DNA of 64,000 bases from Klebsormidium nitens (GCA_000708835.1 DF236957.1:372001-436000); one strand, 5' to 3'. Counted from the stretch's first letter, positions 1 through 11,360 are shown. The notes: a model not told the origin generated them from the sequence alone. Translations and numbers: made by a program.

Positions 1-839
1 TTTAGCAAGCGCCAGATGTCAGCACGAGAAGCTGTTTGAGCTTCTCACGTGGATGTACCACGTGAAGAGGGCATCCAGCTCATGCCAGCTGAACCTGAGA
101 AAAGGCGTTCAGAAAGAGAGCGTTTCCAGCAGAAGTATAGCTAGAGCAAGCGAGAGAACTTGGTTGCGTTAAGAAATTACAGCAGGTGGTTTTGAAGAGC
201 ATGTTGAGAGCGTCTGTCTCGCCGTGTTTGTTTGAGATTTACTGTTCGTGAACAAACTGAATGTTGTTATGTTTCTGTGAGAGGATGATGATAGCTTCAT
301 GATATTGGGTAGCCCCGTTTTTGCCCTTTGAAACACACTCGCCTCTGCATGTAAGGCAAAACGTCTGAATTTGAAATGCAGCCCGAATTGGAAGACGCCT
401 ACGTCCCCAACAGTTTTGTGTCTTGTGAATCAAAGCAGGCTTGCCTACTGTGGTTTTGAATTTTTGCAGTTCTCAAGGTGGACACCTCTGACGGAGCTTG
501 GCAGCAAGTGGTAAGAACCTTATGCATTAGCTGGTTCATTCCTATGAGCCTGACCATCTTGCCGCTTCAAGGGTTTTTCAAAAGTTTTTCCTTCTTATTA
601 CTCAGCCCTTTCAAAATAAAGGCATCGCGCGTGAGGGCTTGCACAGTCAGGATGAAAGCAGGACTTGGAGGTTTACCTTTCTAAGCAGGCTTTCTTCTAA
701 CACGTACTTTCTTAGCATGCTCTCTTTTCAAGAATTTAAAACAGCCTGAAGAAGACGGTCTAAATCCAACAGCGCCTCAACTTTTTCACAGGAGCCTTAC
801 CTGGGGCTTTCAATTGGACCTTGTAGACTTGACACTTAG
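1..839 (+). CDS. 3' end of an unrecognised gene (partial)
   Basis: Probable last exons of a gene that starts left of the window. A frame is open from base 2 to the TAA at 170-172 and contains HEKLFELLTWMYHVKR. The next likely exon is 470..510, between a tttttgcag acceptor and a GTAAGA donor, encoding LKVDTSDGAWQQV. The last is 792..839, after ttcacag, encoding EPYLGLSIGPCRLDT and a TAG stop. The last two exons join in phase. The donor of the first is unclear; a weak GTATAG near base 134 would keep phase. I do not recognise the family. The next gene starts only about 220 bases downstream in the same direction, so this could instead be 5' non-coding sequence of that gene, but the good splice sites and the phase agreement argue for coding. 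Confidence 0.35.
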
Positions 840-1056
840 GAACCGACTCTACTCGGAATCGCATCTGTCCCAGAGCTGCCATACCCAAAGTATGAGTGCC
901 CCTATTGTGGACCAATTGTCATGTGGCAGATTTCTTGGACAGCAATCTCTAGGCTGCCCCTGGAGAAAAGTTTTCACTTGATCCCAGATTTTATGATGCT
1001 TGTGCAGGATATATCATTACACTTGAACCTGAAAGGCACTGCTGGGCACTTGGACA

Positions 1057-4000
1057 ATGGCATCTGAAGCGCCGCTGTAAGTATTCAATGCGTTCCTCCT
1101 TGTTTCATGCTGACCTGTCCACACTGCCAACCCAGGTTATTCTGGCACAAACACTCCCTCCGCCACAAGATTCTATTTGAGCTTCAAACCAAACCTTCTG
1201 AATCATGAGCTATGGAAGAGATGTACGTTTGTGCACTCTCTTGAAGTTCCCTTGTAGTCCATGTATGTGGCTGCCAATTACTGAGTCCTTGAACATTCCC
1301 CTGTACCTTGCAGCAACGCCCTAGCAGTATCCTTGTAAGTCAAGCTCCTGCCACCATTGTCCCCTCTCAATATATACACAGCGTGTCCTTCAGTCCTCCT
1401 TCTCGCATGCTCCTCATAACCCCCACTTTTTCAACTAGACATACTAGAATGGGGCGTGAAGATATATCTTTGTTCTCACTCTTTCTAAGGCCCCTGACCA
1501 CGGTCCTAGGGCCGGGCTCCTTAATCGCCAAACCCTCCGTCCGGTTGAATCAATCCGTACCTAGTTCCTCACTGTGACTGGACTCTTGTACACCCTTGGC
1601 AGGCTGGCCATTGAACTGCCAACCTCCATTTCACTCTCTCCGAATCTGCTTCAATTTTGATTGGGTAATTTTACCCCTTTCTGTTACAGGCCACCGACGG
1701 CTGTCCTAGGGCTGGGTCACTTGGGCGCCAAAGTTGCCGAGCGCCTCGTCAATGAGAAGTTTCCGGTGGCGGTATGGAACAGGAGCACAGAGAAAGCGAA
1801 GTACCTGGGGGAGATGGGGGCAAAGGTGGGCAGCCGACTGGAGTGAAGCTTCTCGAGTTTCGTACGTTTCACAAACATTCTGTAGGTTCTCGGATATTGT
1901 GAACATTCGGACCGCTTCTTCGTTCTGAGCGCCAGAGACTCGGTCTCTTTCTGGCAGTATAACTTTCTTATCTGTCGCATGGGAAATATCGTAACAAGTG
2001 CCATCTAGATGTCACGAGTAGTTTAGAGGATTCGATTCCGGCGAGATCTTTTTGAGGACCGAGCAGGTAGGAACAGGGAGTTCGTTGATTGTGTACATCC
2101 TTCGGCACTCGCCATACTTGTCGTGCCATTTGAAGCTCAGAGTTTTGATCCGAATGGACAACTCCGATCACTTCACTATCATAAACTTCAGACTTTGACA
2201 CGTCAGATCTGGCGCGTCGCTGCGCCGTTGGCTGGGGCGGGCTAACTGCACAGAAGAAGGATGCAAAATATGTTTCCAATCGCAGGTCGCACAAATTCCG
2301 GCTGAAGCGCTCTCCCAGTCCGAGATCATCATCCTCATGCTGGTCGACGCGGCAGCCATACGGCAGACGCTGTTGTCCGACGAGAGCCAAAAGCATCTGA
2401 ACAAAAAAACCGTAAGCTGTTTGTCGCATGTCGGCGTCAGACTTATTTCGTGTACCGTTACTTTCTTGATTCACCTATAAGACAGCGGTTCTGTGCAAGT
2501 ATCCGGAGAGCGAAAATCAGACATTGCAGAGCAGATGACTTTGACCTCCACGTGCCTTCCTGCGTATTGTCGCTTTTCTCTCTTGCAAAAAATGGCTTTC
2601 TCTGGTCGCTACTTGTCCACTTCCGTATCCCTCCGACGTTCGTTCCTCGTCAAACTTATGTCGCTTTCTTTCTCATCGTCGACTTTCATTGGGTCGACGT
2701 ACGGGCAGAGGTCCTTGTGTGTGTGAATAAGAAAAATCGTTTTGAATCTGTTCAGTGTCGTTTGAAAACGTAGCGCTTCTCTTTTGCAGATTGTTCAGAT
2801 GGGCACGATCAGCGCCGGGGAGAGCCGCGAGCTGGAGGCGACCGTGACGAAGCTTGGGGCGCGATGGGTTGAAGCACCGGTGAGAACGCTGTCTCTCCTG
2901 TTTTGTCATCTCTCTCGTGTTAGTCATACAATAGCTCTTGAAAGCGTTCACTTCGAAGCTCCGGTGAGAACGCTCTCCTGGTCTGTCATCTTTTTCGTGT
3001 TAATTCGAAAAAGAATAGTTCTTGAAAGCGTTCACTTCGAAGCACCGGTAAGAACGCGAGCTCTCTCCTAGTCTGTCATCTCTCTCTCGTGAAAATAACA
3101 TGGCTCTTGAAAGCTTTCAGTTCAGGGCGACCAACGGAAGAACAGACGGCGCTGCCCAAACGAAACTTTGAGCTGCAAAGCTGTGATACGTCGTCGACGT
3201 GCTGTGAAGGACCCCGTACGATCCTGACAAATCTTCGACCTGTGAAGATCGCTGCCGAGGCTCTGCCCGTGCCCTGCTTGAAGCTAGGCAGGACAAACAA
3301 ACGTCCTATCCGTTGCACATCGTTCCGTTCCGAAGTGTTCCGTTACTGCTCGACTGCTTTCCGTTCCGATAGACGAAGGTTGACTTGAACGCGGCGCGCT
3401 CGTAGACTAGCAAGCACGGGCTATCCTCGTCCCAGAGTCTCTCAAGAGAGAGGGAGTCACAGCCCCTGTCAGGCTGGGTAGAAAAACGAAGCCGAGCGTT
3501 TCCTGTTGAATATTGCCAGGACCGCTCTGGGCAGATTTGAGTCCGGTAGTATTACTGCCGTAACTGTTTGGCGTCAACACCGCCACTAACGCCATAAGCA
3601 GGTGCGAAGCTCATAAGCCGAGACGCTCCGGGCACCCTGTGGGGTGGAAACGGAACCAAACTTGGAAAACGGAACCCGCTAATCGCGACACTGGTCTTCG
3701 CTTCGAAATTGGACTTTCAAATTAAGCTCATTCTTTGAAGCCCTTCGCAGGTGCAAGGCTCCAAAGCCGAGGCGCTCGCGGGCACGCTGCAGGTCATGAT
3801 CGGAGCGGAAACGGAACCGGAACCGGAATCAGCCATTGGGCGGGTGCTCGCAGCTCTGGGGTCCGTCGAGTACTTTGGCAAAGTGGGCGCGGCGTCGACT
3901 GTGAAGCTGGCGATCAACCATCTGCTGATCGCAGAGACGGCGGCGTTTTCGGCGTCGCTAGGACTGGTGCGCGCGAATGGCGTGGACGTGTCGAGGTTCA

Positions 4001-6226
4001 TGGTGAGCTTGACTTTCGGAAGAACTTGGTCGCCCCTACTTAAAGGAAACAGAGCTTGTTACTTGATTTTTTTGACAGAGAAGTTCCTGTGTTTACGGTT
4101 GTTATCCCGTGGTTATCTGCTTTCATTGCGCGAGGGGAAAGACCGCCATCAAGGAGGTCTATTGACTTGTAGCGCTTTTGCTTCGATCGGTGCGCTCAGA
4201 TAAACGTCGCTAGACCTGGCAGAATCTGACTCATTCCTTGGAAGCAAAGCTTTCCGGTACTGTGCATAGATGCGGAAAAGACGGCGAGCAACCATCGTGG
4301 GCGTTCGATGACGTGCTTTGAACCGCCTGGATTCGATTTTTGGTTTTTGACGGGATGGGCGCTTAGGGACTGATATGTCATCGTTGGGGTCAGGGATTGC
4401 TCTGCGCTTTCCGCGCAATGCTGGTCACTCCAGGACTCAGCCGTTGTGCGTACTCCCGATGTGATGTCTCGTTCAAGCGACATGTAGATTGTCGTAGCAG
4501 GGCCCTGAGCGCAACACTTTGCCGTTCAATGATTACGGGTTCACTTTCTTTGGTTGCCCTGAGTGTTTGCAGAATCCTGTTCTGCATAATATGACCCTGA
4601 AACAAGCAGCGAAACTTGCTAGAGCCTCACGGTTGCGGTGCAAGACATGGCCTGTAGCGCATTGTGTTGAGGACAACAACCCAACTTGTCAGCAAAGCTG
4701 TCACCAGTAGCAAGCAAAACAGAGGTAGTCTCTCCGGATAGCTCACAACCTTGTCGAATGCGGTGTGCAGGACACGCTCCGTGGCAGCGCGCTGTATGCG
4801 AAGCAGTTCGACAAGAAGCTGCAAAAGATGATGGACCGGATCCACAGCAACCCCAACTCCACCACCCGGCTCTTCCTAAAGGTGACTTCCCTCGTTTCCT
4901 GATGACCCACTTTTGACTTGCTTTTCTGAAACTATGATGTTTTACCCGCTCCAAGGCTACTTTCTGGTTGATTCCAACACAGTTGACTTCGTTTTGGTTG
5001 TCATGAGTCTGATTAGTTTTCACACACTTGAAAGTCTGTACCGGGGTTGCTCGTCTTTCCGACGTTCAAACGCTCTCCACTTTGAGAGCGCGTTTGTCAA
5101 GTAAGTCAGTTTTGAATCAAAGCGTCGTGGGGCCGGCCGCCAATTACTTTGAGCGATCCTTTGTGCCACATTCGCTTTCTTTCTACGCGGTCTTACACGC
5201 TACCGAAAATTATGCGAGCGACGTATCGAACACCCGCCCGGTCTGCAGGGTCACCGGAAAGGGACCGAACCTCCGACACCCTCGCCTTTGTCTGGGCTGA
5301 CCTTGTTCGCTTCACTTCAGCATGTTTGCTGCCACCGATCATTTTGAAACGCCGAGACACGGGGCGAAATCTAACAAGTGGAGCGTTAACGGCTCCGGGT
5401 GACTGAAGAGGCTGACAAGTGCTGCTGCACGTGTCCAGGTATTTTCTGCTGGGAACAAGTGCAGCCTCCAGTTTGTCGCTCCTGGATCGTCGACGGAAGT
5501 GAACTGACTGACTCTGTTGACAACATTTGAGTAACTCTGCATGTTGAACGGCTGCAGGATCTCGATCTGTTCGTCGCAGACGCGGAAGCTGCGAATCTAA
5601 AAGCGGACGGCGCAAAGGTAAGTCGGTCGCAGATTCGGCCAGAAGAATCGGAGGTTTTTGTTGAGGAGAGCGGTAGGTGCCTCACGCCTTTCGAAGCGAA
5701 GGAAGTTGTGGGCTTGGTTTCGAGCGATGTAAGTTGTCGGCTTGGTTTGAGTCTCGGCTAGCTTTCCTTCGACTTGATTCAGTCGGGGACCAATTATGTG
5801 CTTGCCTCCGTCAAACGGCTTCCATTTCTGGGCTCTTTAAGGCTGTCTTCTGATCAAGTCCTGCATTTAACTACGATTATCCTCAATAAGCCGCCAGCGA
5901 AAGTCGCATCTATTTTCACATGCTCTGGTTAGAGGCCCGGTCTGTTAGCTTTGGCGAAAGACTCAGGCTTCGAACCGCAGGTATTTACTGCACTTGTACT
6001 TGTATTGGATCCAACAACGGTTCGCCGCTTGACTGAGTACCAGCTTTAATTTGACCATTTTGTTTTGGAAGTTGATGTGCAGTCCTTATTGTTGTTTATG
6101 TGGGAGCAATTCACCAGGTTTGCTGGCTGCCTTGTGCAGAGCCTTCACGGGGTCATCCAAGCGGCCATAGACAAAGGGTTTGGCGACACGGACTATTCGG
6201 CAATCTACGAAGGGGTTAATCCTTGA
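1057..6226 (+). CDS. NAD(P)-dependent beta-hydroxyacid dehydrogenase (HIBADH/GLYR family)
   Basis: Eight exons: 1057..1076, 1690..1825, 2286..2411, 2790..2879, 3751..4002, 4771..4881, 5558..5617, 6140..6226. All phases agree and give 293 residues, the usual family length. The protein starts MASEAPLPPTAVLGLGHLG; the dinucleotide-binding glycine motif is G14-x-G16-x-x-G19. EAP-VQGS (about 122-128) matches the family APVxGS substrate loop, split exactly by intron 4. VKLAINHLL carries the conserved catalytic Lys (about 176). The C-terminal all-alpha half includes ALYAKQFDKKLQKM and ends DTDYSAIYEGVNP, as in cyanobacterial and plant relatives. Known members reduce glyoxylate, succinic semialdehyde or related 3-hydroxyacid/semialdehyde pairs; the substrate cannot be read from sequence. 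No targeting peptide is visible, so it is probably cytosolic. Introns 1 and 4 hold duplicated copies of neighbouring exon edges (annotated separately). Confidence 0.9.
1484..1545 (+). repeat. Decayed copy of the start of dehydrogenase exon 2, inside intron 1
   Basis: About 50 bases from the stretch GACCACGGTCCTAGGGCC align without gaps to exon 2 (from about 1694), with shared blocks TCCTAGGGC and CGCCAAA. By eye, about 33 of 48 positions match. The copy lies about 195 bases upstream of the real acceptor and has lost a good AG. It looks like an old local duplication of the exon's 5' edge. Confidence 0.55.
2871..3122 (+). repeat. 84-bp tandem triplication of an exon end with its 5' splice site
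   Basis: Three direct units start at 2871, 2955 and 3039, exactly 84 bases apart. Each begins with the last nine bases of exon 4 (encoding EAP) followed by a donor: CCG|GTGAGA, CCG|GTGAGA and CCG|GTAAGA. Each unit ends in a variant of CTTGAAAGCGTTCACTTC. The frame of exon 4 stays open through all units to about 3069, so the second and third donors would add 28 or 56 residues in frame. Confidence 0.92.
3598..3680 (+). repeat. Decayed copy of the acceptor and start of dehydrogenase exon 5, inside intron 4
   Basis: The stretch from gcagGTGCGAAGCTCATAAG mirrors the real junction at 3747 (gcagGTGCAAGGCTCCAAAG). Similarity continues through GGGCAC, CTG and GGAAACGGAACC. The copy keeps an AG acceptor but has an in-frame TAA after four codons, so it cannot work as a coding exon start. 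It lies about 150 bases upstream of the real exon. Confidence 0.75.
5698..5752 (+). repeat. Short direct repeat in dehydrogenase intron 7
   Basis: AAGTTGTGGGCTTGGTTTCG is followed about 28 bases later by AAGTTGTCGGCTTGGTTTGA. This is a small two-copy tandem repeat in the intron after exon 7, with no coding role. Confidence 0.6.
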
Positions 6227-7658
6227 GCGGCGTCGCAAGTTGTCATATAGCCAGCATCATTTTTGACCTTAGAACGATCGCTACTAACAATGCTACTCAG
6301 CAAAAATCTATTTATGTGATCAGATACAGTCCACTTATTCGTTTGTGGTTGATAGGTCGATTTGTAGAAATGACGGCCCAATCATAAAGCGGAGTTTGAC
6401 AAGGGATCCCTTCCATAATCTTCGGTTACCGAAGGTCAATCAACCTGATGCATTTCGGAAATTGGTGCATGCCGAGTTGCGGAGTCGACGGATTAACCTT
6501 CTTCCGAACTCTCTAAACAAGTCCTTCAGCAAAGTCCTCGTTTCTCAGGCCCCTCAGCGCCGCAAAGTCTTACACGTTGAGAGCTAGTAGCTAAAGTGGC
6601 CGTCCACGGACCCGGCTACTTGATGATCAGACATAGTTCGTAGTGTTACCAGTTCTCAAAGCACGAGTTTGATGCACAAGTGCGTCGGTGCAGCGATCAT
6701 ATAGGCTGTAAGGCGATTTTGTTGATATTGCAGCCTGCAACTTACTAAAACGTTGCAGATTGTTCCGTCTCATGTATGCCTTTCAAATGGACTCATAAAT
6801 GGTCTACGAACTTGTCCTTCCAACGCCAACCATTTTGATATGCAGTCGCGCTGATCGCGAGTTCAATCACATGATGACTAGCTACTTTTGAAAGCGAGCC
6901 TGACGGTGGATCACACATGCACACCGCATGCCAGTGTCCGACAATTCTTGTATGTGCCGCACAATGCACTGACTCATTGTATTAGCTGAAAATATGGATT
7001 ACAATCCGAAATTGTTGCACTCACATGATTACTACCTAGGTATTCAAGGAACGTGATTTGACCGATGCATATGTGTGTATGACTTATGATTCAGGTTGTG
7101 CCAGCATGTGCTCTGGATATATACGTATCACTACCGTACTCATGCAGTTGATCTCGATCATTCAGCAACATCACCGGAATTATCGGAGATGATCATGCAG
7201 CGCAATCGGCAAAATCTATATAGTGAGGCATGATCGATTACATCTTTGTGCGTCTATGGTAGGTATTAGTTGTGCCCCGCGGCCATGCATTCATGCGATT
7301 AGACGAGGATCATACATATGCAGCTAATGGGAAGATGTTGCCTACATGTATGCCTTGCCACAATCATGTCATTCATGAAACAAGGAATTGTTGAAAACAT
7401 GCAACGCACACGTCTAAAATCACTAGAAAACAATTTATAGCGACAGACTGATTGCACTATGGAATGCCTTGCAAACGCATGTGTGTCCGACTTGACTTGA
7501 CTAGTCTACGCTTGAGCCTGCTTGGAAATCCGTTCTGGGCCCGCTCTACCATGTTACTGAATCATCATCCGCCATGCCAACTCTTACACTTCGGTGAACC
7601 CCAGAATACCAACTCCTAACCAAGCGCCCTCACCAATGTCTCCCTCTCTCCTAGTATT
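6227..7658. other. Intergenic, convergent 3' ends
   Basis: Lies between the stop codons of the dehydrogenase (+) and the F-box gene (-). No reading frame with family similarity or good splice signals was found. The middle (about 6890-7500) is AT-richer and full of short TGCATG/CATGCA motifs. Confidence 0.6.
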
Positions 7659-8930
7659 TTACACGCCTGGCTCACAGAATGCCTTGAACCAACTATTGAC
7701 GGTGGCAGTCTTTCCCAGCAATCGCGTCCGCGTCTCGCGATGGTCATGCCCAAGCCAAGGCGCGTCGAGCGGCACAATACATCGGAAGAAGGTCACGGAG
7801 CACTGAGCGCCGCAAAATTTCTTCCCCTCATGTCTTTCGTCCTCAAGGATGAGGATTTTTGACTTGAGCATACTCTTTGGCACTCGTAGGCCGCAACTGC
7901 GGATCAAAGCCGCAAAATGGGGCCTAATGACAACTTCGCCCCGACAGACAATGAGCCGCTCCAAATCCGGACACTTGCGAGACAGGTCAGGAATTGCCAG
8001 TGTCCCCCTCTCTGGAGTAGGGGGGTTTGTGGAGAATGGGCTCTCATAAAGCAAAAGATGGCGGAGCTTAGGACAATGATGATATGCATCTTGGAGCATG
8101 CATTCAGACGCCTCCTTGCCCCATGAGAAGATCTGCAATTTCTCAAGGTGTCCCAGAACAAGTGCAGGTTGAGAGGCCCCCACAAAGTACTCGTCGTACA
8201 TACATTGTACCTTCAAGGAACGGAGACTGCTGAGGCAGTCTGGCAGATAGTCGGACACGTCCGCTAGATTGTCAAAGCCTGTGTTCAATGCAAACTCCAA
8301 GCTAAGGAGACTGTTCTCAGATTCCCCTATGGGGCCCGCCCATGACCTTGGTGTCATCTTTTGCCAAGTGCCTCGAAGGAGCAGACTTTCCAGTTTGGGA
8401 GTGGCCCCTACGATGCATTTTATGATGGTATCAAACGTACAGCAGCTCCCCAGATCAACCTCCAATGATAATAGAGACTCTTCTGATGCAGCAAAAAGCT
8501 TAACTAGCTTTTCGAGATCGTACTCAGACCTGATTTTGGCCACCGCCTTGGTCCATTGCAACTTGGACACGGCAGGGAAAAGAGCTTCCCACGCGTCTCT
8601 TGCCACTACTAACTGAGATAGCTTTGGCCGAAGGCTGAGCTCTTCTGAGAGAGCCTTGCGAACACCCACTCCTCGAAGCGGCTTGCCTTGTTTCTCAGAG
8701 CCCTCATTGTCACTGCCGCCAAGCAGCAGGGTCTTGGAGCACCGCCGCAAACAGCCTCGAAAAGCTTTGTTGACCCTCTCCAGCTGTGTCAAGCACGATG
8801 GATCGTCTGCCACAGCTTTCTGCAAAATGCAGTCCAGGAGCTCCGGGCAGAGCAGCTCAAAATTGCTGTCAGTGGCTTGGTCATTCAACAGGCTCGCCCT
8901 CCTCCTCATGTGCGCTTGCCTACCCGCCAT
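7659..8930 (-). CDS. F-box / leucine-rich-repeat-like protein, intronless
   Basis: Single-exon frame of 423 residues starting MAGRQAHMRRRASLLND. Residues about 26-68 (LLCPELLDCILQKAV, then CLTQLERVNKAF and CLRRCSKTLLLG) look like a divergent F-box, which in this family binds Skp1 in an SCF ubiquitin ligase. The rest holds irregular leucine-rich repeats of the AMN1/F-box type: LLSLEVDL, PKLESLLLRG, SSLRSLKVQC, HCPKLRHLLLYES, KCPDLERLIVCRGE. Such repeats usually select the substrate; the target is unknown. Absence of introns contrasts with most neighbours but is common in F-box genes. It is divergent from the zinc-ribbon gene, with the assembly gap between them. The F-box call rests on weak similarity seen by eye; the LRR pattern is clearer. 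Confidence 0.7.
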   Translation of the reverse strand: MAGRQAHMRRRASLLNDQATDSNFELLCPELLDCILQKAVADDPSCLTQLERVNKAFRGCLRRCSKTLLLGGSDNEGSEKQGKPLRGVGVRKALSEELSLRPKLSQLVVARDAWEALFPAVSKLQWTKAVAKIRSEYDLEKLVKLFAASEESLLSLEVDLGSCCTFDTIIKCIVGATPKLESLLLRGTWQKMTPRSWAGPIGESENSLLSLEFALNTGFDNLADVSDYLPDCLSSLRSLKVQCMYDEYFVGASQPALVLGHLEKLQIFSWGKEASECMLQDAYHHCPKLRHLLLYESPFSTNPPTPERGTLAIPDLSRKCPDLERLIVCRGEVVIRPHFAALIRSCGLRVPKSMLKSKILILEDERHEGKKFCGAQCSVTFFRCIVPLDAPWLGHDHRETRTRLLGKTATVNSWFKAFCEPGV

Positions 8931-9753
8931 TCTTTGGTGAGAAACTCCAGACTACTCAGACTCATGCCAAATTGCCAATGGCAAATGGCGTGAATTCTGA
9001 GCTAGCCAGATCTAGCCTGGGCAGTGGGAAATAGTAAATCGGCCCCATAATTCCGGGAATTTGTTGTATGGGACGGCCAGAGCAAAACCTTATTCCGGAC
9101 CTAANNNNNNNNNNNNNNNNNNNNTGTCGCTCATAAGACCCTCCGCTTGGAAGCCTCTAGCAGTCCCCCGATGGGGGCCCTGAATCTCAGAATGCCCCCA
9201 AGCCCCCCCCCCCTCCACCCTGCGTCACCACTGAAGCCTCGAGCCCCCCCCCCCAAATAAATATGGGGGGGTACCAGGTACAAAATGACGGTACCCTAAC
9301 AAGTTCAGTCGGTAGGTTGACAACACGGTGTCCGGCATAGGTTTCCACCAATCCGGAATTGGAACTTCTGAAAGTTATGACGTGCTCGGTAGACTGCTTC
9401 TTTATGTATGTCCGAAACAACAATTCTGCATAATACTGGTCCGAGTTTGCAAAATTCCGGAATTTAAGGGCCGACGGCGATAGTGGATATACTCTAGCTT
9501 GCAGACGGAATTCTGCTGCATGAGACTCAGAGACCCTCATATCCCGGCGGAAGCAGGAATGGGCGGAACCCAGGCCTTGGCTAGCTCAAAATTCTCCTCT
9601 GACTCTGAGTCGTCAACATCAACATCTGTCAATTCGAGCAGAAGGTGTGCAGCAAAAAGCTGAAGTGGGGCGCATAATATTGGAGCTTTTCTCACCACCG
9701 GGAGACGGGGCATGGCAGCTCCAAGGAGTACAACGTAAGCCGTCAAAGTCGCC
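8931..9753. other. Divergent intergenic region with assembly gap and C-rich low complexity
   Basis: Shared 5' region of the F-box gene (-) and the zinc-ribbon gene (+). It contains the N run and, at about 9198-9260, poly-C tracts of 10 and 12 bases. On the minus strand these are G runs able in principle to form a quadruplex. No convincing gene is present; open frames here read through low complexity. Confidence 0.6.
9105..9124. other. Assembly gap (20 N)
   Basis: Twenty unresolved bases. The true size of the missing sequence is unknown because 20 may be a placeholder length. The poly-C tracts within 150 bases probably caused the break. Confidence 0.98.
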
Positions 9754-11360
9754 ATGAATCGTGCTAGGCGGCAGCCGTTGGGCAGCTTGATTACGCAGCT
9801 CATGCGAGTGATCAGACGAGCCTCCACCACTCCTTCCCCATGGCTGCAGGGGTCATTAACAGATATCAAACTCATTGAAAATGAGCTGAGAGCTGTCAGA
9901 AACGTGAGCAATTCGGCACTCTGTCAAGATGCTGTCAGCCCAAGCACCCGTCACACTGTGATCGCTCAGGTATACCCTTTCCTCTTGGGGAGCAAACGTT
10001 TGTGTGGTTGGTTTCACGATGCAGCAGCCGCACGTCGCTGGATGAGTACGGCATCAACAGTGAGCAACTGCTGCATTTGCGAGCTTAAACTTTTCTTGCA
10101 CTCGTATAGGCGATCTGAGATGGAGGAGGGGGCGGCGCTGTGACTTTGAGCTGAATCTGAAAATGATTGTCAAGCTATCTGATTCACACGTGTGCAGAAT
10201 TTCTTGAGTACCTCCAACATAAGCCCTCACTGTGACAAATCCGGACAAGCAGTGCCACACAAGGTGGACCATGAAATTAAGGAACCTCAGAACGGCAGGG
10301 GTCACTTCAACAAGGATGTCAGAAAAGGACTGTCAAACTAAGAGGATATCAACATGGAGAGACAAAAAGCGAGAAGAGTCTAGCTCATGATGTGACCCTG
10401 GCATTGACGGTTAGCCTCCATTGATCCAAAACCACATAATTGATAGCCTCTGGTTGAAGTGGTACCCCATCACTGGGCTAAGAATGTCAACTTTTTTGTA
10501 CACTTGAAACTGATATTGGGTCCTCTAAGCAGACCTTTTGGCAATCCTCAACATGCCGCGTTGAGCCAGATCTGAGAAACCATCTAGTTCTTAACGTTTC
10601 TTGCCATAGGTTGGATCATGACTGTAGCTGTATATTTACCATTGGTGGTTTACAAAACTGATGTCAATACCTATTGCAGGTTGGCGTGGTTGAAGCATCA
10701 TCTGAGACAACAAAAGTTTGCACCACATGTAAGATCGAAAAGAAGTCGCGGGACTTCCACATCATGTCGACCAGTCCCGACGGGCGCCACTTTTTGTGTA
10801 GAGCATGTAAGGAAGAGTATGAGGCAAGGCATCGAGGTGTGCAGTTCCATTTGGGTCTGTCTCTGGAGGCGTCTAAGGAGATGGGAAAGATTTGTCGTCA
10901 GTGTGGAGTGAGAAAAGAAGCTCGTGATTTTACGTTGAACAAGAGAGCAAAAGATGGACTGTCGCGGAAGTGCAGGGCTTGCAACGCCGAGTGCATTGCC
11001 CTTTTTAGGAGCAGAGCACAGAGGGAAGTCCCTCCGGAGCAGGTCTGTCGAGTCTGCTGCCTGCTGAAGCCAAAGACCGATTTTGTGAAGGATGCCACGT
11101 TGATCTCGGGTTTGATGCGCAGCTGTAAAGCCTGTGAGCGAGAGCGTCATAGGCAGGATTACGATAGGCGGCGGAGATTCTCGTACGGCAGTCATTTCGA
11201 GATCGAAACAAAGAGGTGCGTAATCTGCAATGAAACCAAAGACCGAAGCGAATTTGCCCGAAGGAGGATGGTACTGGACGGTTTGCAGGCTGTCTGCAGG
11301 GCTTGTGTCAAGGTCGATAAGCAGAAGAGAAAAGACTCAAAAGCTGCAAATCTATCATGA
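9754..11360 (+). CDS. Protein with four tandem CxxC/CxxC zinc ribbons and an organelle-type leader
   Basis: Two exons, 9754..9969 and 10680..11360 (donor CAG|GTATAC, acceptor ttgcag), join in phase to give 298 residues. The second exon is certain; the first is inferred. Four units of about 45 residues each have C-x2-C, about 22 residues, then C-x2-C: KVCTTCKIEKKSRDF...LCRAC (Cys 86/89/112/115), KICRQCGVRKEARDF...KCRAC, QVCRVCCLLKPKTDF...SCKAC, KRCVICNETKDRSEF...VCRAC. A DF/EF motif and a DG or SG turn recur between the pairs. This spacing resembles small zinc ribbons seen in phage endonuclease VII-like and HNH-associated domains, so nucleic-acid binding is plausible; no catalytic motif is visible. 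Residues 1-33 begin MNRARRQPLGSLITQLMRV, are rich in Arg/Ser/Thr and lack acidic residues, like a mitochondrial or plastid presequence. Confidence 0.75.

Noticed and set aside
2010-2060. tRNA-like B-box (GATTCGATTCC)
   Set aside because: No matching acceptor stem or A-box lies 60-70 bases upstream, and it sits in an intron.
1968-2474. 168-codon minus-strand frame
   Set aside because: It lies opposite dehydrogenase exon 3 and flanking introns; the + strand frame there fits the family and has splice sites.
5193-5615. 140-codon minus-strand frame
   Set aside because: Overlaps dehydrogenase exon 7 on the other strand, with no family similarity.
9187-9911. Minus-strand frames of 117 and 124 codons
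   Set aside because: The first reads through poly-C low complexity; the second is opposite the probable first exon of the zinc-ribbon gene, whose leader and phase are more convincing.
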